64,000 bases of DNA, taken from assembly GCA_026125795.1 (NCBI GenBank), contig JAHCKM010000003.1, forward strand, positions 1-64,000, in the 5' to 3' direction. The translations under genes were made by a program, and so were the position numbers. The DNA comes from Burkholderiaceae bacterium (lineage in GTDB: Bacteria > Pseudomonadota > Gammaproteobacteria > Burkholderiales > Burkholderiaceae_C). The notes under the pieces are model-generated. The model was not told the DNA's origin, did no database searches, and worked only from the letters and a program-made list of their open reading frames with translations. Below are positions 31,079 through 47,798 of the stretch, piece after piece. Numbering within the stretch: the first letter of the stretch is position 1; every line of letters begins with the position of its first letter.

Positions 31079-33457
31079 ATGGCCCAGAAATCGCCGCCCA
31101 CCGGTTCGGCCCCGGCGCGCACCGACAGCGGACCGGCAGATCCGGCGAGCGAATCGACCGACCACGCCGCCGGTGTCAAGAAAGCACAGGTTCAGCAACT
31201 CGCGGCCGGGATGCCGCACAACCCGCTGAAGCCCGGCGAGCACGGCTTTGACAACGGTCTCGATCCCGACACCGGGCCGCACGTGGCGGCGCCGTCCGGC
31301 GTGGCCGGTGCGAGCACGGTGTCGGAGATCAACGGCACCGACAAGTCCGGCAGCGTCGGCGTGGAGGGCCTGAACGCCACCATCGAGAGCCTCGACCGCG
31401 TGCGCGTCGACGCCGGCGGCCGCGGCCTGACCACCAACTTCGGCGCCTTCATCGCCGACAACCAGAACTCGCTAAAGTTCGGCACGCGCGGGCCGGTACT
31501 GCTGGAGGACTTCATCCTGCGCGAGAAGATCACGCACTTCGACCACGAGCGCATTCCGGAGCGCATCGTGCACGCACGCGGCTCGGGTGCGCACGGCTAT
31601 TTCGAGTGCACCGCGCCGCTGACGCGCCACACACGCGCCGCGCCGTTGCAGCAGGCCGGCAAGATCACGCCAGTGTTCGTGCGCTTCTCCACCGTGGCCG
31701 GCGAGCGCGGCTCCAAGGACACGGCGCGCGACGTGCGCGGCTTTGCCGTCAAGTTCTACACCGACCAGGGAAATTGGGATTTGGTGGGCAACAACATGCC
31801 GGTGTTCTTCATCCAGGACGCGATGAAGTTCCCCGACCTCGTGCACGCCGTCAAGCCCGAGCCGCACCATGCGATGCCGCAGGCGGCCAGCGCACATGAC
31901 ACGTTCTGGGACTTCGTGTCCCTGATGCCCGAGTCGACCCACGTGCTGATGTGGGTGATGTCCGACCGCGCGATCCCGCGCAGTTTCCGCACCATGCAGG
32001 GCTTTGGCGTGCATACCTTTCGCCTGGTCAACGACGCCGGCGAGTCGGTGTTCTGCAAGTTCCACTGGCAGCCGCATGCCGGCACGCACTCGCTGGTGTG
32101 GGACGAGGCCGTCAAGACCTCCGGCGCCGACCCTGATTTCCATCGGCGCGACCTGTGGGAGGCGATCGAAGCCGGCGCCTATCCGCAATGGGATCTGCAG
32201 GTGCAGATCTTCACCGAGGAGGAGGCCGACCGTTTCAGCTTTGACATCCTCGATGCGACCAAGATCGTGCCCGAGGAACTGGTGCCGCTGCAGACGGTGG
32301 GCCGCCTGGTGCTGAACCGCAACCCGGACAACTTCTTCGCCGAGACCGAGCAGGTGGCGTTCTGCACCGCCAATGTCATCCCGGGCATCGACTTCTCCAA
32401 CGACCCGCTGCTGGCCGGCCGCATCCATTCGTACCACGACACGCAGCTGTCGCGCCTGGGCGGGCCCAACTTCCACGAGATCCCGATCAACGCGCCGGTG
32501 GTGCAGGTGCACAACAACCAGCGCGACGGCATCCACCGCCAGGCCATCCACCGCGGCGCGGTGTCCTACGAGCCCAACTCCCTGGCCGGCGGCTGCCCGT
32601 TCCAGGCCGGCGCCGCGCACGGCTTCATGACCGTGCCGGCGCGGCTGCACGCGCGCGAGGAGGCCGCCAAGGTGCGCGCCAAGCCCGAGCTGTTCGCCGA
32701 CCACTACACGCAGGCGCGCCTGTTCTACGAGAGCCAGTCGGTGCCGGAGCGCAATCACATCGCCGACGCCTTCGGATTCGAGCTCAGCAAGGTCACGGTG
32801 CCGGCGGTGCGCGAGCGCATGGTGGCGTCGCTGCGCAACGCGTCGGAGGATCTGGCGCGCAAGGTGGCCGACAAGATCGGCATCGCGCAGCTGCCGGCGC
32901 CGCTGCCGCGCGCGATGGAGCAGCCGCGCAAGCCCGAGGTGACCCGGTCGCCCGCGCTGTCGCTGATGTTCCGCCCCGGCAACGGCTCGGTGGCGGGGCG
33001 CAAGGTGGCGCTGTTCGTCGGCCCCAACGTGCAATGGAACGGGTGCTGCGCGGCCTTGCGCGATCGACTGGCGGCCCAGGGTGCTGTGCTGCGCTGCGTG
33101 GCCGGGCGCATCGGGCCGGTGCACACCGCCGACGGGCAGACCGTCGATGCCGATGCATCGTTCGCCAACGAACCCGGCTTCCTGTTCGACGCGCTGGTGC
33201 TGCCCGACGGATGCGAAGGCGCCGTCGACGATGCGCGCGCGCTGGAATCCGTGCGCGACGTGTACCGGCACTGCAAGCCGATCTTCGCCTTCGGCTCGGG
33301 CGCCGACGTGCTGGCGCGCGCCGGCATTCCTGGCGACGCCGCCGACTCCGGCCTGATCGTCGCCCCCAGCGAAGCGCAAAGCGAGATCGATCGTTTTGTC
33401 CAAACGTTGGGCGAGCCGCGCGACTTCAGCCGCGAGACCGATCCGCCACGGGTGTGA
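31079..33457 (+). CDS. katE: large-subunit (clade II) catalase HPII
   Basis: This is a 792-residue catalase of the KatE/HPII class, long because of an N-terminal extension (about residues 1-110) and a C-terminal flavodoxin/GATase-like domain (about 640-792). The catalytic His165 ([10 protein letters not shown]), Asn238 (GNNMPVFF) and the haem-ligand Tyr452 ([12 protein letters not shown]) are all present. It breaks hydrogen peroxide into water and oxygen. TTCAGGAG lies about 8 bp before ATG 31079; ATG 31043 lacks such a site. It is divergent from the isochorismatase-type hydrolase unit. Confidence 0.96.
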   Translation: MAQKSPPTGSAPARTDSGPADPASESTDHAAGVKKAQVQQLAAGMPHNPLKPGEHGFDNGLDPDTGPHVAAPSGVAGASTVSEINGTDKSGSVGVEGLNATIESLDRVRVDAGGRGLTTNFGAFIADNQNSLKFGTRGPVLLEDFILREKITHFDHERIPERIVHARGSGAHGYFECTAPLTRHTRAAPLQQAGKITPVFVRFSTVAGERGSKDTARDVRGFAVKFYTDQGNWDLVGNNMPVFFIQDAMKFPDLVHAVKPEPHHAMPQAASAHDTFWDFVSLMPESTHVLMWVMSDRAIPRSFRTMQGFGVHTFRLVNDAGESVFCKFHWQPHAGTHSLVWDEAVKTSGADPDFHRRDLWEAIEAGAYPQWDLQVQIFTEEEADRFSFDILDATKIVPEELVPLQTVGRLVLNRNPDNFFAETEQVAFCTANVIPGIDFSNDPLLAGRIHSYHDTQLSRLGGPNFHEIPINAPVVQVHNNQRDGIHRQAIHRGAVSYEPNSLAGGCPFQAGAAHGFMTVPARLHAREEAAKVRAKPELFADHYTQARLFYESQSVPERNHIADAFGFELSKVTVPAVRERMVASLRNASEDLARKVADKIGIAQLPAPLPRAMEQPRKPEVTRSPALSLMFRPGNGSVAGRKVALFVGPNVQWNGCCAALRDRLAAQGAVLRCVAGRIGPVHTADGQTVDADASFANEPGFLFDALVLPDGCEGAVDDARALESVRDVYRHCKPIFAFGSGADVLARAGIPGDAADSGLIVAPSEAQSEIDRFVQTLGEPRDFSRETDPPRV

Positions 33458-33488
33458 GGAGGACCCGAAGTCGCAGAAGTGATGCCCG

Positions 33489-34766
33489 CTACAGCAGCTC
33501 GTTCACCGAATACGCCAGGCGCTCGAGCAGACGGGGCCCTACGCCGCGCCGGTTCCATTCGTCGAGCGTCACCTCGCGGCACTGCGGCGCGTACTTCTCG
33601 AAGATCGCTTCGAGCTGCCGCGCGATGCCGGCGTCGAGCATGCCGAGCGTGACCTCGTCGTTGATCTCGAACGAACGGTCGTCGAAGTTGCACGAGCCCA
33701 CCGAAGACCAGATCGAGTCGACCACGATCACCTTCTGGTGCAGCAGCGTGTGCGGGTATTCGAACAGCCGCACGCCGGCGCGCAGCAGCCGCTCGAACAC
33801 GAAGTGGCCGGCGTGCTGCACCATCGGATTGTCCGAGCCGCCGGTCGAGGGCATCATCACGCGCACGTCGACGCCGCGTTTCACGGCCTGGCCAAAGGCC
33901 TCGATCGCCTCGGGCTCCGGGATGAAGTAGGGGTTCTGGATCCACAGCCGCCGGTTGGCCATGCAGATCAGCGCGTGGTGCAGGATCTTCACCGCCGGCG
34001 CCGAGCCCTCCGGCTTGACGAAGGCCACGTGCATCGGCACCGTGCCTGCGGGTTGCAGCGGCGGGAACACACCGGCGCCGATGAACAGCTCGCCGGTGTG
34101 GCCGACCCAGTTCTCGCTGAACACCGATTGCAGGTGGCTGACGACGGGTCCGTGCACGCGGATGCTCACGTCGGCGAAGTGCTCCTTGTCCTGCGCGTCG
34201 CCGAGCCAGGAGTCGACGATGCAATGGCCGCCGGCGAAAGCGACACGGCCGTCGACGATGCAGATCTTGCGGTGCGTGCGGTTGTTGAACACGCCGATGT
34301 GGCGGATGCGGGTGCGGTGGAAGTAGCTCAGGTGGCAGCCGGCCTGCTTGAGCTGCTGCTCCACGGCATCGCCGATGCCGCGCGAGCCGTTGGCGTCGAG
34401 CATCAGGCGCACCGGCACGCCGGCGCGTGCGCGGCGGCACAACGCGTCGGCCAGGCGCCGCGCCAGCACGCCGTCCTTCCACAGAAAGGTCTCAAAGTGC
34501 ACGCTGTGGCGTGCGCCGTCGATCTCGTCGATCAGCGCGTCGAAGAAGCAGCCGTTCTCCAGGATCTCGACGCGATTGCCTTCGACCACGGCACCGAGCG
34601 ACAACCCGGCAATCGACGGCAGCAGCGTCTCGATCGGCTGCCCGCAGGGGAACTCGAGGATCGGGTTGCGATGGCGGCGGATCGACCAGATCACCAGCAC
34701 CAGCACGACGACGAGCACGATCAGCGCCGCGACGATCGCGGGGCCGGCCACCAGCCAACCGTCCAT
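33489..34766 (-). CDS. phospholipase D/cardiolipin synthase-like protein
   Basis: This is a 425-residue membrane protein with one N-terminal helix (about residues 8-28) and two PLD catalytic motifs: His165-x-Lys167-x4-Asp172 (HRKICIVDG) and His343-x-Lys345-x4-Asp350 (HQKVIVVDS). This is the layout of cardiolipin synthases, which join two phosphatidylglycerols; a single anchor instead of two hydrophobic helices resembles ClsB/ClsC-type enzymes. It starts 3 bp after the hybrid kinase stop, so the two genes are probably co-transcribed. Confidence 0.85.
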   Translation of the reverse strand: MDGWLVAGPAIVAALIVLVVVLVLVIWSIRRHRNPILEFPCGQPIETLLPSIAGLSLGAVVEGNRVEILENGCFFDALIDEIDGARHSVHFETFLWKDGVLARRLADALCRRARAGVPVRLMLDANGSRGIGDAVEQQLKQAGCHLSYFHRTRIRHIGVFNNRTHRKICIVDGRVAFAGGHCIVDSWLGDAQDKEHFADVSIRVHGPVVSHLQSVFSENWVGHTGELFIGAGVFPPLQPAGTVPMHVAFVKPEGSAPAVKILHHALICMANRRLWIQNPYFIPEPEAIEAFGQAVKRGVDVRVMMPSTGGSDNPMVQHAGHFVFERLLRAGVRLFEYPHTLLHQKVIVVDSIWSSVGSCNFDDRSFEINDEVTLGMLDAGIARQLEAIFEKYAPQCREVTLDEWNRRGVGPRLLERLAYSVNELL

Positions 34767-34769
34767 GGC

Positions 34770-37082
<2,313 letters not shown>

Positions 37083-37113
37083 CTTTGTCCTTTTTACCGG
37101 CGGCGCCCCCTCC

Positions 37114-41490
<4,377 letters not shown>

Positions 41491-41556
41491 CGCGCCATTG
41501 TCGTCGCGTGACACGCACGCGCCGGCTCGCTGCTGACAGCGTGGTGTCAGCAAAGG

Positions 41557-41799
41557 CTACGGCGGCATCTCGTCCAGCGTATCGAGAAAGTCGATCATCG
41601 CGAACTGCACCTTGTAGCGGCGCCGCTTGGCCGCTTCGAGCTGCTCGAACAGCTCGGGCGTGATCAGCGTGCCCTCGGGCGGCTGCAGCCGGCGCAGCTC
41701 CTCGTCGGCCGCATCGAGCTCGGCGCTCAGTTCGCGCCAGCGCTCCTCGGTGTCCTGGGCCACGCGCGCCACAGGACGCCCCGCTGCGGTGGGATCCAT
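41557..41799 (-). CDS. small helical protein, unknown function
   Basis: This is an 80-residue acidic, mostly helical protein, rich in Glu, Leu and Arg (ERWRELSAELDAADEELRRL), with coiled-coil character and the end DFLDTLDEMPP. I do not recognise it. It lies 66 bp ahead of lhr on the same strand and diverges from the SDR gene. The ribosome site is weak. Confidence 0.5.
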   Translation of the reverse strand: MDPTAAGRPVARVAQDTEERWRELSAELDAADEELRRLQPPEGTLITPELFEQLEAAKRRRYKVQFAMIDFLDTLDEMPP

Positions 41800-41905
41800 G
41801 TTTCTCGCATGGCAAAACCCAGACCTGCCCGCGACGAGAGCATGCGGCCCGCGGCTTCGGCATGTGCATTGCCTGTTTCGGTTCCAGATCCCGGAGCTTC
41901 ACGCC

Positions 41906-42892
41906 ATGTCCCGTTCCACCGAGGCCGTCGTTGCCAAGCAGCGCAAGATCCAAGCGTCGCAGGACGCGCAAGACGCGCAGAAGCGACGCTCTCGCCCGTC
42001 CAACAAAGTCTCCGGTACGGCACAGGCCGGCACCCGCGAGTACCCGAGCGAACAGCCCGCGCAGCACCTGGCCAAGCCGGGGCTCGAAGCGCAATTGCAG
42101 CAAAAGCCGCAGTTCGAGGCGCCCGACTACCGCGGCAGCGGCAAGCTGCAGGGCATGTCGGCGCTGATCACTGGCGGCGACTCGGGCATCGGGCGCGCGG
42201 TGGCGGTGTTGTTCGCACGCGAGGGTGCCGACGTGGCCTTCGTGCACCTGCACGCGGAAGATGAGGACGCGCGCGAGACCTGCCGCTGGGTCGAGCGCGA
42301 AGGGCGCGAGTGCCTGCCCATTGCAGGCGACGTCAAGGATCCGGAGTTCTGCCGGCGTGCCGTGGAAGAGACCTGCGCCAGGTTCGGCAAGCTCGACGTG
42401 CTGGTCAACAACGCCGCGTTCCAGGAGCACGCCGAATCGCTGACCGACATCACCGACGAGCGCTTCGACGAGACGCTGCGCACCAACGTGGTCGGGTATT
42501 TCCAGATGACACGCGCCGCGCTGCCGCATCTGCACCGCGGCGCCAGCATCATCAACACCGGTTCGGTGGTCGGGCTCGAAGGCAGCCCGCAGCTGCTCGA
42601 CTACGCCACCACCAAGGGCGCGATCCACGCCTTTACCAAGTCACTGGCGCACAACCTCGTCGACAAGGGCATCCGCGTCAACGCGGTGGCGCCGGGCCCG
42701 GTGTGGACGCCGCTCAACCCGGCCGACAAGAGCGCCGAGCAGGTGAAGACCTTCGGCCAGAACACCGACATGAAACGCGCCGCGCAGCCCGAAGAGCTGT
42801 CGCCGGCCTACGTGTTTCTCGCCGCGCCGGTGTGCTCGAGCTACATCACGGGCATCGTGCTGCCGGTGACCGGCAGCGTGGGTGCGCAGTAG
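41906..42892 (+). CDS. short-chain dehydrogenase/reductase (YghA-like, stress type)
   Basis: This is a 328-residue SDR oxidoreductase with an N-terminal extension of about 80 residues carrying QHLAKPGLEAQLQQKPQFEA, as in YghA-like SDRs. The Rossmann motif TGGDSGIGRAVA (about 88-99), NNAA, the catalytic Ser, and Tyr-x3-Lys in DYATTKGAIHAFTKS are present. The substrate is unknown; relatives are part of general stress regulons. CCGGAG lies ahead of ATG 41906. A small basic protein gene follows 23 bp later, probably in the same transcript. Confidence 0.85.
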   Translation: MSRSTEAVVAKQRKIQASQDAQDAQKRRSRPSNKVSGTAQAGTREYPSEQPAQHLAKPGLEAQLQQKPQFEAPDYRGSGKLQGMSALITGGDSGIGRAVAVLFAREGADVAFVHLHAEDEDARETCRWVEREGRECLPIAGDVKDPEFCRRAVEETCARFGKLDVLVNNAAFQEHAESLTDITDERFDETLRTNVVGYFQMTRAALPHLHRGASIINTGSVVGLEGSPQLLDYATTKGAIHAFTKSLAHNLVDKGIRVNAVAPGPVWTPLNPADKSAEQVKTFGQNTDMKRAAQPEELSPAYVFLAAPVCSSYITGIVLPVTGSVGAQ

Positions 42893-42915
42893 CGGTGCTG
42901 CGAAAGGAGAACGAG

Positions 42916-43101
42916 ATGGCAGCGTATGGCAAGAAGGCGTCGGCCAAGGTCGCACGCGCGATGCACGAGAAGAAGAAGGGCACGTTGCGCAGCGGCAAGT
43001 CGGGCAAGAAGGTCACGAGCCGCAAGCAGGCGATCGCGATCGGCCTGTCGGAGGCGCGCCGCTCCGGCGCCAAGGTGCCTCGCAAGCGCGCCTCGCACTG
43101 A
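42916..43101 (+). CDS. small basic DUF6496-type protein
   Basis: This is a 61-residue, very Lys/Arg-rich protein: KKASAKVARAMHEKKKGTL, then SGKSGKKVTSRKQAIAIGLSEARR. This plasmid/stress-associated pattern matches small DUF6496-like proteins, probably nucleic-acid binding. AAGGAGA lies 7 bp before ATG 42916. It follows the SDR gene. Confidence 0.75.
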   Translation: MAAYGKKASAKVARAMHEKKKGTLRSGKSGKKVTSRKQAIAIGLSEARRSGAKVPRKRASH

Positions 43102-43196
43102 TCCTGATGCGAGGCCGCGCCGGCGAGCGCCCACGCGGCTCGGGCTCAACCGCTCTTCAGGGTGCGCGTTCGCGATGGCGGGCGATCCCAGGCCTG

Positions 43197-43415
43197 TCAG
43201 GGTGGCGGTCGTGTCGGGTCCTGATTCTCGGTGTTGCCGCTCTTGTGAGAGCGGTCCTCGGCGGCGCCCGAGCGCTCGCCCGGCACCGCTCGCGTGACCT
43301 TGGGCCCGATCTGCACCGGTGGATCGGTCGACGGTTCGTCCTCGGGGCGGCGCGGGCCACCGCTGTGGCCAGGCTCGGACGGCGGGGTCGATCGGGTCGG
43401 TGACGGCGAACGCAT
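43197..43415 (-). CDS. 72-residue disordered Pro-rich protein
   Basis: A minus-strand gene starts at ATG 43415 with CAGGAG 7 bp ahead. The product (MRSPSPTRSTPPSEPGHSGG...) is rich in Pro, Ser, Glu and Arg, has no hydrophobic segment and is probably unfolded. No homology is recognised. The good ribosome site is the main support. It diverges from the nuclease gene. Confidence 0.45.
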   Translation of the reverse strand: MRSPSPTRSTPPSEPGHSGGPRRPEDEPSTDPPVQIGPKVTRAVPGERSGAAEDRSHKSGNTENQDPTRPPP

Positions 43416-43500
43416 GTGCAAGCTCCTGTGGTGGCGGCGTGCAACCCGGCAATCGGCGCGCCCAGCGGGCGTGCGGCGCGACCCGATCGCCCGCGCCAGA

Positions 43501-44382
43501 ATGCGCGCCGTGACGGCAACCCAATCTCGAATCCCCGCCGACCCCGGCACACCGATCGTGGTGCACCTGATTGATGGCACCTACGAGTTGTTTCGTCATT
43601 TCTACGGGCTGCGTCGTTTTAACAAGGGCAATGACCGGCCTTACGGTGCAGTCGCCGGCGTGCTGCAGAGCGTGCTGGAGTTCTTCGAGCGCGGCGAGCT
43701 GCACGTGGGCGTGGCCACCGACCATGTCATCGAGTCGTTCCGCAACCGCCTGTGGGCCGGCTACAAGACCGGCGAAGGCATCGAGCCCAACCTGCTGGCG
43801 CAGTTTCAGCCGCTGGAGCATGCGCTCGCGGCGATGGGCGTGGCGGTCTGGCCGATGACCGATCTCGAAGCCGACGACGCGCTGGCCTCGGCTGCGTGCA
43901 TCGCCGGCGCCGACCCGCGCGTGCAGAAGGTCTGCATCTGGACGCCGGACAAGGACCTGGCGCAATGTGTCAGCGGCGATCGTGTGGTGCAGATCGACCG
44001 CAAGAGCAAGACCATTCGCGATGCGGCCGGCGTGCGCGCAAAGTTCGGCGTGGAGCCCGCGCTGATCCCGGACTATCTCGCGCTCGTCGGCGACGCGGCC
44101 GATGGCTACCCCGGCATCGCCGGCATCGGCGCGGTGGGCGCCGCGCGCCTGTTGAACCGCCATGGCCCGATCGAGGCGTTTCCGCCCGAGGTGCTCGGCG
44201 AGCGGCTCGACCAGGCGCTGCTGTTCAAGCAGCTCGCCACGCTGCGCAGCGACGCGCCTTTGTTCGACAACGTGGAACAGCTGCGCTGGGGCGGGCCCAC
44301 CGACGCCCTTGCCGCCTGGACGCAGCGGCTGGGCGCGCCGCGGCTCCTGCAACGCTGCCGTGAAGCAGCGCACGACTTGTGA
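43501..44382 (+). CDS. 5'-3' exonuclease (FEN/PIN-like)
   Basis: This is a 293-residue stand-alone protein like the 5'-3' exonuclease domain of DNA polymerase I. LIDGTYELFRHFYG (about 22-35), the acidic cluster DLEADDALAS (about 120-129), TPDKDLAQ (about 145-152) and a helix-hairpin-helix VGDAADGYPGIAGIGAVGAARLL are visible. It probably cleaves 5' flaps or RNA primers. ATG 43501 was taken as the start; several upstream codons are also open, and the ribosome site is poor. Confidence 0.85.
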   Translation: MRAVTATQSRIPADPGTPIVVHLIDGTYELFRHFYGLRRFNKGNDRPYGAVAGVLQSVLEFFERGELHVGVATDHVIESFRNRLWAGYKTGEGIEPNLLAQFQPLEHALAAMGVAVWPMTDLEADDALASAACIAGADPRVQKVCIWTPDKDLAQCVSGDRVVQIDRKSKTIRDAAGVRAKFGVEPALIPDYLALVGDAADGYPGIAGIGAVGAARLLNRHGPIEAFPPEVLGERLDQALLFKQLATLRSDAPLFDNVEQLRWGGPTDALAAWTQRLGAPRLLQRCREAAHDL

Positions 44383-44480
44383 TCCCGCGCATCGCCAAGA
44401 GGCTCATCGATGGTGCGGCGTTGCCGATGATGCTCGCAACCCGGCTGCGAGGCCCGTGAGCGTTCTGCCGGGCATCCGGC

Positions 44481-45668
44481 ATGAACGCCCCCCACGCAGT
44501 ACCCACCACCCACCCAGCACGCGACGCGCAAGAGTTTCGATCGGACGATTGGAGCGGGCTCGGGTTGCCGTTGGCCATGGCGGCTACCGGTACCGGCGCG
44601 GCCCTGTTCGAGCGCGGGCCGATCACGATCGTGCTGCTCGGGCTGCTGTTCGTTCTGAGCGCATGGGGTGTGCGCGCCGGCTGGCGCCGCCGCCGCGCCG
44701 CCACCGAGGTGCAACGCCTGGCGGCCGAACACCGCATGCTGCGCGAGAGCATCGAGCACACGCCGATGCCGTACGCCGTCTACGACGATGAGGACCGCCT
44801 GATCGCATGGAACAAGGCCTACGAGGCCACCCATGCCGATGCCTTCAAGCGCCTGCGGGCGCAGGCCGAGCAGGGCCGGCTGCAATACGCCGAACTGCTG
44901 CGCGTGACGGCCGAGGCCACGTTGCCGGCGCACGCGGTGGCCGAGCATGTCGCCGAGCGGCTGCGGCGGCAGCGCGAGGCCAACGGCGCGGCGGTGGATC
45001 GCGAATACCCCAGCCTGGGCTGGCTGCGCGTGTGCAAGTTCGCCACGCCCAGCGGGGCCGTGGCCGGCTTTGCAGTCGACATCAATGAGCTCAAGCAGCG
45101 CGAGGCCGCGCTGCAGGAACAGATTGCACTGAGCGAAACGCTGGCGCGCCAGCTGCGCGAGCGCGCCGACACCGATGCGCTCACCGGCACCATGAGCCGG
45201 CGCGCCTTCCTGGAAGGCGCTGCCGAGGAGTTGCACCGCACGCGGCGTTATGGCCACACGCTGTGCCTCGCGATGCTCGACATCGATGCCTTCAAGGCCG
45301 TCAACGACCATCGCGGACATGCCGCCGGCGACCAGGTTCTGGCGCGCGTGGCGGCGGTGTGCCTCAGCGAGCTGCGCGCCGGTACCGACCATTGCGGGCG
45401 CCTTGGCGGCGAGGAGTTTGCGATCCTGATGCCCGAGACCGAATTGGCCGGTGCCCGGGTGGTGGCCGAACGGCTGCTGACCTGCATCCGCGAGCTGCGC
45501 TTCGAGGCCGCCGGCCAGGCCTTTGGCGTCAGCGCCAGCATCGGTGTGGCGGCTCTCCACGCGGCCGACGATGGTGTCGCCGCGTTGATGGCGCGTGCCG
45601 ACGCGGCGTTGTACCGGGCCAAGAAGGCAGGGCGCGACCGCGTCAGCGTGGCGTCGACGGTGTACTGA
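44481..45668 (+). CDS. PAS-GGDEF diguanylate cyclase
   Basis: This is a 395-residue membrane protein. One or two hydrophobic segments (about 27-65) precede a PAS-like domain (about 90-205) and a GGDEF domain (about 220-390) with catalytic GGEEF. The allosteric inhibition site is RAGTD rather than the usual RxxD, so the product inhibition site seems lost. It would make cyclic di-GMP. It is convergent with the yihY gene and is the first of three cyclic di-GMP enzymes within 10 kb. Confidence 0.87.
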   Translation: MNAPHAVPTTHPARDAQEFRSDDWSGLGLPLAMAATGTGAALFERGPITIVLLGLLFVLSAWGVRAGWRRRRAATEVQRLAAEHRMLRESIEHTPMPYAVYDDEDRLIAWNKAYEATHADAFKRLRAQAEQGRLQYAELLRVTAEATLPAHAVAEHVAERLRRQREANGAAVDREYPSLGWLRVCKFATPSGAVAGFAVDINELKQREAALQEQIALSETLARQLRERADTDALTGTMSRRAFLEGAAEELHRTRRYGHTLCLAMLDIDAFKAVNDHRGHAAGDQVLARVAAVCLSELRAGTDHCGRLGGEEFAILMPETELAGARVVAERLLTCIRELRFEAAGQAFGVSASIGVAALHAADDGVAALMARADAALYRAKKAGRDRVSVASTVY

Positions 45669-45678
45669 GGAGGCCGCG

Positions 45679-46527
45679 TCAGCCGCGCGCGCGCGCCCAC
45701 CGGGCGCCGGAGCGCGCCGGGCGGCCGCGCGGGCCGCTGGCACGGCCGAGCTGGGCGGTGACCAGCGCTGCGCTCAACGTGACCCAACACGAGAAGTACA
45801 GCCACAGCAGGAACACCGGCACGGTGGCAAAGGCGCCGTAGAGCGAGCGGTAGGTCGGTCCCTGGATCAGGTAGGCGGCGAACGCGCGCTTGCCCAGCTC
45901 GAGCGCGATGCCGCCGAGCACGCCGCCCACGATCGCGTGGTGCCAGCGCACGTGCGCGTTGGGCAGCAGGCGCAGCAGGCCGGCGAGGCCGACGCTGCAG
46001 AGGGCTGCCGGTCCCATGTCGAGCGCAAAAGCGAGCGCCGGCGGCACCGTGCGCACCAGTCCCATCGAGGCCCCGAGCAGGCTCGCCGTGGCCCACAGGC
46101 TGGCGCCTACCAGCAGCGGACCCACCGTGAGCACCAGCAGGTACAGCCCGAGGCGCCGCGGCAGCGGGCGCGGCTTCTTGACATCCCACATCTGGTTGAG
46201 CGCGCCTTCGAGCGTGACCAGCATCATCAGCGCCGCGGCCAGCACGAACAGCGCCCCCACCAGCGTCAGCCCGCTGGCGTTGGCGGCGAACTGGTGCAGG
46301 TGCTTGAGCACCGTGCGCGAGATGTCGGCCGGCAGCAGGCTGCGCAGCAAGTGCTGCTCGATCGCCAACTCCAGCGGCCTGAACACCGGAAAGCGCTTGA
46401 ACAGCGCGAAGCCCACCGCCACCAGCGGCGCGAGGGAGAGCGCGGTGGTCAGCGTCAGGCTGGCGGCCACCTGCGGCAGGCGCACCTGTGCCGCGCGGCG
46501 CATCGTGGAACGGGTCAGCTCGAGCAT
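45679..46527 (-). CDS. YihY/virulence factor BrkB family membrane protein
   Basis: This is a 282-residue inner-membrane protein with about six hydrophobic segments, typical of YihY/BrkB. TTALSLAPLVAVGFALFKRFP near the N-terminus, LEGALNQMWDVKKPRPL (about 105-121) and the late LYGAFATVPVFLLWLYFSCW are family hallmarks. The older RNase BN name is not valid for this family; the function is unknown. It diverges from the AI-2E transporter gene, with a 193-bp gap in which I see no clear further gene. Confidence 0.87.
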   Translation of the reverse strand: MLELTRSTMRRAAQVRLPQVAASLTLTTALSLAPLVAVGFALFKRFPVFRPLELAIEQHLLRSLLPADISRTVLKHLHQFAANASGLTLVGALFVLAAALMMLVTLEGALNQMWDVKKPRPLPRRLGLYLLVLTVGPLLVGASLWATASLLGASMGLVRTVPPALAFALDMGPAALCSVGLAGLLRLLPNAHVRWHHAIVGGVLGGIALELGKRAFAAYLIQGPTYRSLYGAFATVPVFLLWLYFSCWVTLSAALVTAQLGRASGPRGRPARSGARWARARG

Positions 46528-46720
46528 GACGGACGGTTGGCGGCCATGCGGCAATGTTGGCCCAAGCGGGCCGCGCTTCGCCCGCTCCGGCGATGCGCGC
46601 CGGCTGCAGCGTGACGTTTGGCGCGCACGTGCGCGACGCTGTCCTACAGCCGCGTGCGGTGCCGGCTGACCCTGCGGCGCGGCGGCGTCGAACCACACTG
46701 CCTCGCTGCCTGTTCGTCGC

Positions 46721-47773
46721 ATGACCGATCGTCCCTCCGAAGACAAGGCGTTCCTGCTGCTGGTGGCAGCGGTGACGCTGGCGTTCGCGTGGATCCTGTG
46801 GCCGGTGTTCGACGCCATCCTGTGGGGCACCATCATCGCGATCCTGTTTGCGCCGGTGTACCGGCGGCTGTGCCGCTCGATGCGCCAGCGGCGCACGCCG
46901 GCGGCGCTGGCCACCGTGGCCCTGGTGGTGGTGATCGTGATCGTGCCGGTGACGCTGGTGGCGGCCATGCTGGCGCAAGAGGCCACCAGCCTGATCGCAC
47001 GCATCCAGTCGGGCGAGCTCAATCCGGGGCGGGTGTGGCGCGAGGCTTTCGGTGCGCTGCCGCAATGGGTGATCAACCTGCTCGACCGCTTCGGCATGGG
47101 CAACCTCGACGCGGTGCAGCAGCGCATCACCGAGGGTCTGCTGCGCGGCAGTCAGTTCCTGGCCGCGCAAGCGCTCAACATCGGCCAGGTCACTTTCGGC
47201 GTGCTGATCGGGCTGGCGGTGATGTTGTACCTGCTGTTCTTCCTGCTGCGCGACAGCGATTCGCTGCTGCGCCAGCTGCGCGCGTCGATCCCGTTGCGCC
47301 CCGACCGGCTGGCCGCCCTGGGCGAGAAGTTCACCGTCGTGGTGCGTGCCACCGTCAAGGGCAACATCGTGGTGGCGATCGTGCAGGGTGCGCTCGGCGG
47401 CGTGATCTTCTGGCTGCTGGGCATCCACGGCCCGGTGCTGTGGGCGGTGGTGATGGCCGTGCTTTCGCTGCTGCCGGCCGTGGGTGCGGCGCTGGTCTGG
47501 CTGCCGGTGGCGTTCTACCTGCTGGCCACTGGCTCGGTGTGGCAGGGCGTGGGGCTCATCGCCTACGGCGTGCTCGTGATCGGCCTGGTCGACAACGTGC
47601 TGCGGCCGCTGCTGGTGGGCAAGGACACGCGCATGCCGGACTACGTGGTGCTGATTTCCACGCTCGGCGGCATCGCGATCTTCGGCATCAACGGCTTCGT
47701 GATCGGGCCGATGATCGCCGCGATGTTCATCGCCGTTTGGGGCATCTTCGCGACGTCGCGGCAATCGGGTTGA
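46721..47773 (+). CDS. AI-2E family transporter (TqsA/PerM type)
   Basis: This is a 350-residue membrane protein with about seven or eight hydrophobic segments and the family's central soluble insertion (about 85-150). LYLLFFLLRDSD near 168-179, KGNIVVAIVQGALGGVIFWLLG and the C-terminal DNVLRPLLVGK are typical. Members export small molecules including autoinducer 2 or act as sodium/proton antiporters; the substrate is not fixed. ATG 46721 is the start of the hydrophobic N-terminus. Confidence 0.88.
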   Translation: MTDRPSEDKAFLLLVAAVTLAFAWILWPVFDAILWGTIIAILFAPVYRRLCRSMRQRRTPAALATVALVVVIVIVPVTLVAAMLAQEATSLIARIQSGELNPGRVWREAFGALPQWVINLLDRFGMGNLDAVQQRITEGLLRGSQFLAAQALNIGQVTFGVLIGLAVMLYLLFFLLRDSDSLLRQLRASIPLRPDRLAALGEKFTVVVRATVKGNIVVAIVQGALGGVIFWLLGIHGPVLWAVVMAVLSLLPAVGAALVWLPVAFYLLATGSVWQGVGLIAYGVLVIGLVDNVLRPLLVGKDTRMPDYVVLISTLGGIAIFGINGFVIGPMIAAMFIAVWGIFATSRQSG

Positions 47774-47798
47774 CGGACGCGGCCGGCGGCCGATGCGT

